Origin: DATLFQ01 sp035540915
GTDB taxonomy: Bacteria > Actinomycetota > Acidimicrobiia > Acidimicrobiales > GCA-2861595
DNA length: 5,651 nucleotides
Assembly (NCBI GenBank): GCA_035540915.1
Contig: DATLFQ010000227.1
Span: 1-5,651, forward strand
Direction of reading: 5' to 3'
Position numbers and translations under genes: made by a program. Below are positions 1 through 5,651 of the stretch, piece by piece (position 1 is the first letter of the stretch; each line of letters opens with the position of its first letter). Under the pieces are notes generated by a model that was given only the letters and a program-made list of their open reading frames with translations, ran no database searches and was not told where the DNA came from.

Positions 1-91
1 GATGGTGAACGGCTCGTCGCGGCGCAGGACCGATGTGCACTCGCCCCCAGGGTTGAAGACGCCCACCGACCGCAGCACCACCGGGCGGTCC
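1..91. repeat. Left arm of a 91-bp inverted repeat, probable chimeric contig end
   Basis: Base i of this arm pairs with base 424-i. The arm is the reverse complement of 333-423 with one mismatch (C at 47 facing C at 377). The right arm lies in normal coding sequence of the ABC ATPase, in its C-terminal beta-sandwich domain. The left arm sits where the Walker A, signature and start of Walker B coding sequence should be, yet translates in frame to nothing like an ABC protein. The simplest reading is that a copy of the opposite strand was joined here during amplification, library preparation or assembly. A real genomic inverted repeat is possible but less likely. Confidence 0.9.
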
Positions 92-780
92 TGGCCGTGG
101 GCGACGCCGAGTTCCAGCGCAAGTGCCTGCGCCGCATGGCATCGGTCGAGCGCGAGGGCCGCACCGTGGTCTTCGTGAGCCACAACCTCGACGCCATCGT
201 CCGACTCTGCCCCCGCTGCGCGTGGCTGGACCAGGGGACGCTGGTCGCCCTGGGGCCCACCGCCGAGGTGGTCGACACCTACCTGGCCGCCGGTGTCCAG
301 CGGATGGAGCGCCAGAACTTCCCTGACGACCCGGACCGCCCGGTGGTGCTGCGGTCGGTGGGCGTCTTCAACCCTGCGGGCGAGTGCACATCGGTCCTGC
401 GCCGCGACGAGCCGTTCACCATCGAGGTGACCGTGTCAGTCCGCCAGCCCGTGCCCGGGCTGAACCTCGCCGTCTCGGTCCAGAGCTTCCGGGGGCTGCG
501 GGTGCTCGACGAGGCGCTGGCCGACAACCCGCCCCCCCTCCTGCCCGACCGGCCGGGCGCGTATCTCGTCCGGCTGACCATCCCGCCCCTGCTGAACGCG
601 GGCGACTACACCGTCGGCGTCTGGCTGGGCACCGAGCTGGACCAGTACGCCTGGGCCGACCAGGCGGTGTCGATCCACCTGGAGGGGACCGGCTTCAGCC
701 GGCCCGACCGCGTCGTGCAGCTGGACCTGCCGTGGGACGTCAGGTCGGGCGCACCGGTGCCGCCGCCGGCGGCGGGCTGA
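88..780 (+). CDS. Polysaccharide-export ABC transporter ATP-binding protein, Wzt type (5'-partial)
   Basis: This is the C-terminal part of an ATPase that would power export of a lipid-linked polysaccharide (O-antigen or teichoic-acid type) through a Wzm-like permease. The frame begins with VLAVGDAEFQ, the segment just after Walker B in this family (normally preceded by DE). The GTG at 97 is inside that motif and is not a real start. Counting from 97, the H-loop SHN has its His at about residue 29. The usual VDTYLAAG end of the nucleotide-binding domain falls near residue 65. A beta-sandwich like the Wzt carbohydrate-binding domain follows, ending near LDLPWDV. Walker A, Q-loop and signature motif are absent. 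Bases before 88 stay open in frame but are inverted-repeat sequence, not this gene. The last 41 bp overlap the opposing glycosyltransferase, and the short Pro/Ala tail lies in that overlap. Family assignment is firm; the glycan exported is unknown. Confidence 0.85.
   Translation, partial: VLAVGDAEFQRKCLRRMASVEREGRTVVFVSHNLDAIVRLCPRCAWLDQGTLVALGPTAEVVDTYLAAGVQRMERQNFPDDPDRPVVLRSVGVFNPAGECTSVLRRDEPFTIEVTVSVRQPVPGLNLAVSVQSFRGLRVLDEALADNPPPLLPDRPGAYLVRLTIPPLLNAGDYTVGVWLGTELDQYAWADQAVSIHLEGTGFSRPDRVVQLDLPWDVRSGAPVPPPAAG
333..423. repeat. Right arm of the 91-bp inverted repeat, within the ABC ATPase gene
   Basis: This is the presumed original of the sequence copied in inverted form at 1-91; 241 bp separate the two arms. 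It reads in frame as part of the Wzt-like C-terminal domain (around residues VVLRSVGVFNPAGE), so this copy is in its natural context and the left arm is the displaced one. Confidence 0.88.
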
Positions 781-1759
781 CCGGTCCTCCCGCGGCCCCC
801 GGCTCCCGGCCCCGCAACGGGGCCAACCACTGCGCCGCCTCGTCCGCCCACGCCGCCGGGATGGCGCGGGTCCGGCGGGCGTCGCGCCAGCGGTAGGCCG
901 AGGGCCACACGGCGGACTCGACCGCCCGGGCCGCCGCGCGCGGCCTGCCCAGGCTGGGCGCCGCCCGCAGGAAGGCGGCCGCCGCGCGGCGCCGCTGGTG
1001 CGAACGCTGCAGGCGGTCGCCGATCCAGGCGTGGATCCCCGCGTCGGGAACCAGATCCCGCCGCTCCCGCTCGTCGCCGTGCTTGGCCCACAGGTAGGCC
1101 AGCTCGCGGTCGATGCCGGCCAGCGCGCCCGACATGGCGCCGCCGTGCACGCGGTACGCCAGGAGTGGCCGGTCGACGGCCGCCACCGGCGACCGGAGCG
1201 CGAGGCGGATCCACATGTCGAAGTCGGCGCAGATGCTGAGGGCCGTATCGAACCCACCGAGTTCCCGCAGGAGCGCGGTTCGGGCCAGCACGCCCGAGCC
1301 GCCGCCGGGGACGCAGTTTCGAGCCAGGAGCAGGCTGGCCACCTCACCGCTGGGCGGCGGGCGGCTGATCCCGATGACGTCGAGGCCGTCGTCGACCTTG
1401 ACCGCGCCGACGCAGCTCCAGGCCGCCTTTGCGTGGTCCGCCACGGCTCCCAGCTGGGCGGCCAGCTTGGCCGGCGCCCACAGGTCGTCGTCGTCGGTGA
1501 AGGCGACCCAGGCCATGCTGGCGGCGGCCAGCCCGGTGTTGCGGGCGGCCGCCACGCCGCGCGCGGCCGGGTGGCGGATGACCTGGACCGGCACGGCGGT
1601 GGTGCCCGGCTCCGGCGCCCGGGCCGGCTCCTCGGAACCGTCGTCCACCACGATGACCTCGAAGCGGGCATCGCGCTGGCCAAGCACCGACGCCAGGGTC
1701 GCCGCCAGCAGGCCGCCGCGGTTCCGGGTCGGGACGACGACGGAGACACCGTCGGTCAC
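740..1759 (-). CDS. Family 2 glycosyltransferase (GT-A fold)
   Basis: The 339-residue protein is predicted to transfer a sugar from a nucleotide-sugar donor onto a growing surface glycan at the cytoplasmic face of the membrane. Family 2 landmarks appear in order. The N-terminal strand VSVVVPTRNR (about 5-14) is followed by VIVVDDGS (35-42) and a helix with RNTGLA (73-78). The metal-binding acidic cluster TDDDDLW (88-94) comes next. GGFD at 168-171 and ADFDMWIRL (178-186) match the acceptor-side acidic motif, often written EDxDLWLR. The Arg/Ala-rich C-terminal third is typical of helical tails in this group. The frame is open back to 1909, but the GTG at 1759 is chosen because AAGGAGG lies 9 bases upstream and the family fold starts right after it. 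The opposing polysaccharide-export ATPase supports a role in surface glycan synthesis. Donor and acceptor cannot be read from the sequence. Confidence 0.9.
   Translation of the reverse strand: MTDGVSVVVPTRNRGGLLAATLASVLGQRDARFEVIVVDDGSEEPARAPEPGTTAVPVQVIRHPAARGVAAARNTGLAAASMAWVAFTDDDDLWAPAKLAAQLGAVADHAKAAWSCVGAVKVDDGLDVIGISRPPPSGEVASLLLARNCVPGGGSGVLARTALLRELGGFDTALSICADFDMWIRLALRSPVAAVDRPLLAYRVHGGAMSGALAGIDRELAYLWAKHGDERERRDLVPDAGIHAWIGDRLQRSHQRRRAAAAFLRAAPSLGRPRAAARAVESAVWPSAYRWRDARRTRAIPAAWADEAAQWLAPLRGREPGAAGGPVSPPPAAAPVRPT
808..824 (+). terminator. GC hairpin after the ABC ATPase gene, possible terminator
   Basis: GGCCCCG and CGGGGCC form a perfect 7-bp stem with a CAA loop, beginning 28 bases after the ATPase stop codon. 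No T-run follows, but high-GC actinobacteria often lack one. The hairpin lies inside the 3' part of the opposing glycosyltransferase gene, so it could be a chance structure of GC-rich coding DNA. Confidence 0.4.
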
Positions 1760-1860
1760 GTGACCGTTCCTCCTTCCGCGGCGACAGGTGCCAGGTGGCC
1801 TGCCCATTGTGGCCGCCCGGCGGGAAGGTCGTTCGTACACCAGCCACCTAGCATCCGCCG
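1760..1860. promoter_or_regulatory. Divergent intergenic region with possible leaderless -10 element for the S9 peptidase
   Basis: This 101-bp gap separates the divergent glycosyltransferase and peptidase genes and must hold promoters for both. On +, TAGCAT (1849-1854) matches the actinobacterial TAnnnT -10 pattern and lies 6 bases before the ATG at 1861. No Shine-Dalgarno precedes that ATG, so transcription may start at or next to the start codon, giving a leaderless mRNA. No convincing -35 was found. On -, CACAAT (complement of the ATTGTG within 1801-1820) is a weak -10 candidate. AGGTGGC (1793-1799) and GCCACCT (1843-1849) form a spaced 7-bp inverted repeat. These are inferences from short motifs. 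Confidence 0.4.
1769..1775 (-). promoter_or_regulatory. Strong Shine-Dalgarno of the glycosyltransferase gene
   Basis: On the minus strand this reads AAGGAGG, close to a perfect anti-16S match, with a 9-base spacer to the GTG start at 1759-1757. It fixes the start codon and rules out the upstream in-frame extension to 1909, which would run into the divergent peptidase gene. Confidence 0.8.
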
Positions 1861-4250
<2,390 letters not shown>

Positions 4251-4254
<4 letters not shown>

Positions 4255-4922
4255 GCCCCGCCGGCGGCGGCGCCCGTGACGGCATCGGCGACGCAGTGGT
4301 CTCGGTGGTCAGGGCGGCGGTCGGTGCCGCCGGCCAGGCGGGCCGGGCGACGGTCGACACGCTCAGCGAGGCGGTCGAGAGCCCCAGCCGAGCCGTGGCG
4401 CGGCGGGTCACGGCCGGCGCGCTGGCCGTTCCGCGGCCGGTCGGCGAGCCCGAGGCGCTGGCGACCGCGCTGGCCCGCCAGCCCCGCGCCCCGGCGCTCG
4501 GCGGGGCAACCGGCGCCGCGTTCGCCGCCCGGGTGGCCCGGCGGATCGGCCCGCTCCGGTTCCTGGCCCGGCGCACGCCCATGTGGCTGATCGTGGCCGC
4601 CGCGCCGGCGGTGCACGCGTCGGTCACGCGGGGGGCCGAGGAGCTGGGCCTGGTCGCCTCCCACCTGGTTCTGCGGGCCCGCCAGGCCGGGGTCCAGCCA
4701 GACCCGGACCGGCTGCGCCGCGCCGCCGTGCAGGTCGTCTGCCGCGTGCCGGTCGATCCCGAGGTCGAGCCGCACCACGCCCGTCTGGCCCTCGGCTGGA
4801 TCGAGCGAGCGGTCCGGGCTGCGCTGCCGCTGTCCTCGGGCGTGGCCACCGCCGACCCCGGCGGCATCGCCGCCGCGGCGGCCGCAGTCCCGGCCTCGAC
4901 GCTCACCGCGCCGCCGGCCTGA
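4251..4922 (+). CDS. Hypothetical Ala-rich protein coupled to the S9 peptidase
   Basis: I do not recognise a family for this 223-residue protein. Its GTG start overlaps the peptidase stop in a GTGA arrangement (4-bp overlap). This implies translational coupling in a two-gene operon and a possible functional link. A weak GGGG lies 7 bases upstream; an in-frame GTG at 4215 is an alternative start. The sequence is Ala/Arg/Val-rich and probably mostly helical: an amphipathic N-terminal stretch (about 12-60), a basic segment with RRIGPLRFLARR (97-108), and a hydrophobic stretch (111-125, MWLIVAAAPAVHASV) too short and broken to be a confident membrane helix. A conserved-looking second half (128-195) contains a lone Cys164 and H175-H176. 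The last 20 residues are low-complexity Ala/Pro. No signal peptide is evident. It may be a peripheral membrane or accessory protein; this is speculation. Confidence 0.75.
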
Positions 4923-4940
4923 CCGCTGCGCTCAGCCGGC
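4913..4940. terminator. Hairpin spanning two convergent stop codons, possible bidirectional terminator
   Basis: GCCGG(C)CTGA at 4913-4922 pairs with TCAGCCGGC at 4932-4940, giving a 9-bp stem with one bulged C (4918) and a 9-base loop. The stem contains both facing stop codons: TGA of the + gene (4920-4922) and that of the - gene (4932-4934). With only 9 bp between the genes, this is the natural place for a shared terminator. There is no T-run on either side, so intrinsic termination is not certain. Confidence 0.45.
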
Positions 4941-5585
4941 CCGGTGCAGCGCGCCCGCCCGCTCCAGCACGCTCACGAGGACCTCGGCTGGCTGGGCGCC
5001 GGCCACTGCGATGCGCCCGTCGACGACGAAGAAGGGCACGCCGGTCGCACCCAGGGCCCGTGCCCGGCGCTCGTCCTCGCGGACCGCGTCGGCGTAGGCG
5101 TCGCCGGCCAGCGCCGAGCGCACCTCCCCGGCGTCCAGGCCGGCGCCCACGGCGACCGCCGTAATCGTTGAGTGGTCGGCGATGGGCTGGCCACCCGTCT
5201 GGTAGGCGTCGAAGAGGGCCTCCGCCAGGGCTTCTTGCATTTCGTCGCCGCCCCGGGCGCGGGCCAGGTGGAGGATGCGGTGGGCGTCGAAGGTGCTGCC
5301 CCGCCGGGCGAGGTCGAGGCGAAGTCCGAGCCCCTCGCCGGCGGCCAGCGCCGTCACCCGCTCGTTCATGGCCCGGGCCTCGTCGCGCGTGACGCCGTAC
5401 TTGGCAGCCAGGTGGTCGAGGAGGTCCACCTCCTGGCCGGCCGGCAGGCCCGGCGCCAGCTCGAAGCTCCGCCACACGACCTCGATCTCGTCGCCGGCCG
5501 GGAAGCGGGCCAGGGCCCCCTCGAGACGCCGCTTGCCGATGTAGCACCAGGGGCACACCACGTCGGACCAGACCTCGACCTGCAC
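4932..5585 (-). CDS. DsbA-family thiol oxidoreductase, FrnE-like
   Basis: The 217-residue protein belongs to the thioredoxin-fold DsbA superfamily, in the branch holding FrnE and 2-hydroxychromene-2-carboxylate isomerase-like proteins. The active site CPWC (Cys11 and Cys14, in SDVVCPWCYIGKRRLE) follows the first beta strand. An inserted helical domain spans about 60-155, with the family motif STFDAHRILHLA. The cis-proline loop is GVPFFVVDG (Pro184). Both cysteines are present, which favours a redox role over the isomerase relatives, which usually lack one or both. There is no signal peptide, so it probably works in the cytoplasm as a disulfide oxidoreductase or isomerase, possibly in oxidative stress. 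The GTG start at 5585 puts the strand right at the N-terminus as usual; a weak GGA lies 6 bases upstream. Length is normal for the family. It faces the S9 operon tail to tail and is probably an independent unit. Confidence 0.9.
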   Translation of the reverse strand: MQVEVWSDVVCPWCYIGKRRLEGALARFPAGDEIEVVWRSFELAPGLPAGQEVDLLDHLAAKYGVTRDEARAMNERVTALAAGEGLGLRLDLARRGSTFDAHRILHLARARGGDEMQEALAEALFDAYQTGGQPIADHSTITAVAVGAGLDAGEVRSALAGDAYADAVREDERRARALGATGVPFFVVDGRIAVAGAQPAEVLVSVLERAGALHRAG

Positions 5586-5651
5586 GGGAGATCCAACCGC
5601 TCCGGCGCCCGCTCGCTTCCGGCGGGCGTGGCGAGGCTGCCAGGATGGGCC
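5586..5651. other. Upstream region of the DsbA-family gene
   Basis: This 66-bp stretch runs to the window edge. CGCCCGC (5606-5612) and GCGGGCG (5622-5628) form a 7-bp stem with a 9-base loop, 20 bases before the GTG start, so they could fall in the 5' leader. No clear -10 or -35 was seen. An ATG at 5645 on + could begin a divergent gene, but only seven bases of it are visible, so it is not called. Confidence 0.35.

Noticed and set aside
1..87. In-frame extension of the ABC ATPase to the window edge
   Set aside because: The frame is open, but the bases are an inverted copy of 337-423 and the translation has no Walker A, Q-loop or signature motif.
689..702. CCGGC-TTCA-GCCGG hairpin as terminator of the glycosyltransferase
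   Set aside because: The stem has only 5 bp, lies within ATPase coding sequence, and has no T-run; such structures are expected by chance at this GC content.
760..775. CCGCCGCCGGCGGCGG palindrome near the ATPase stop
   Set aside because: It is a simple GCC/GGC repeat encoding Pro/Ala residues. It may fold, but nothing separates it from ordinary GC-rich coding sequence.

Overview
This is a very GC-rich, densely coded window. Long open frames in most of the six frames are a by-product of the base composition. GTG starts, 4-bp stop/start overlaps, a possible leaderless promoter and Ala/Pro/Arg-rich proteins suggest a high-GC actinobacterium. The lineage cannot be fixed from the sequence alone; an uncultured Acidimicrobiia-like organism is only a guess.

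Layout, left to right. (1) Bases 1-91 are a near-perfect reverse complement of 333-423 (90 of 91 positions) and do not belong to the gene they adjoin. This looks like a chimeric contig end. (2) From about 88 to 780 on + is the C-terminal part of a Wzt-type polysaccharide-export ABC ATPase: the end of Walker B, the H-loop and a Wzt-like beta-sandwich carbohydrate-binding domain. (3) Convergent with it and overlapping by 41 bp, 740-1759 on - is a family 2 glycosyltransferase with a strong Shine-Dalgarno. (4) A 101-bp divergent intergenic region (1760-1860) holds promoter signals. (5) 1861-4254 on + is a complete S9 serine peptidase of the glutamyl endopeptidase type, closely resembling the plant chloroplast enzyme CGEP. 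(6) Through a GTGA overlap it is coupled to a 223-residue Ala-rich protein of unknown function (4251-4922). (7) After 9 bp comes the convergent gene 4932-5585 on -, a FrnE-like DsbA-family thiol oxidoreductase. A bulged hairpin spans both facing stop codons. (8) The last 66 bp are the upstream region of that gene.

How the genes fit together. The ABC ATPase and glycosyltransferase mark the edge of a cell-surface polysaccharide assembly/export locus. The S9 peptidase plus its coupled partner form a separate two-gene operon, probably for intracellular peptide or protein turnover. The DsbA-family gene is a separate transcription unit.

No mobile element, CRISPR array, tRNA or rRNA was seen. The observations most worth checking are the inverted duplication at the left edge, the plant-type glutamyl endopeptidase, and its translationally coupled unknown partner.
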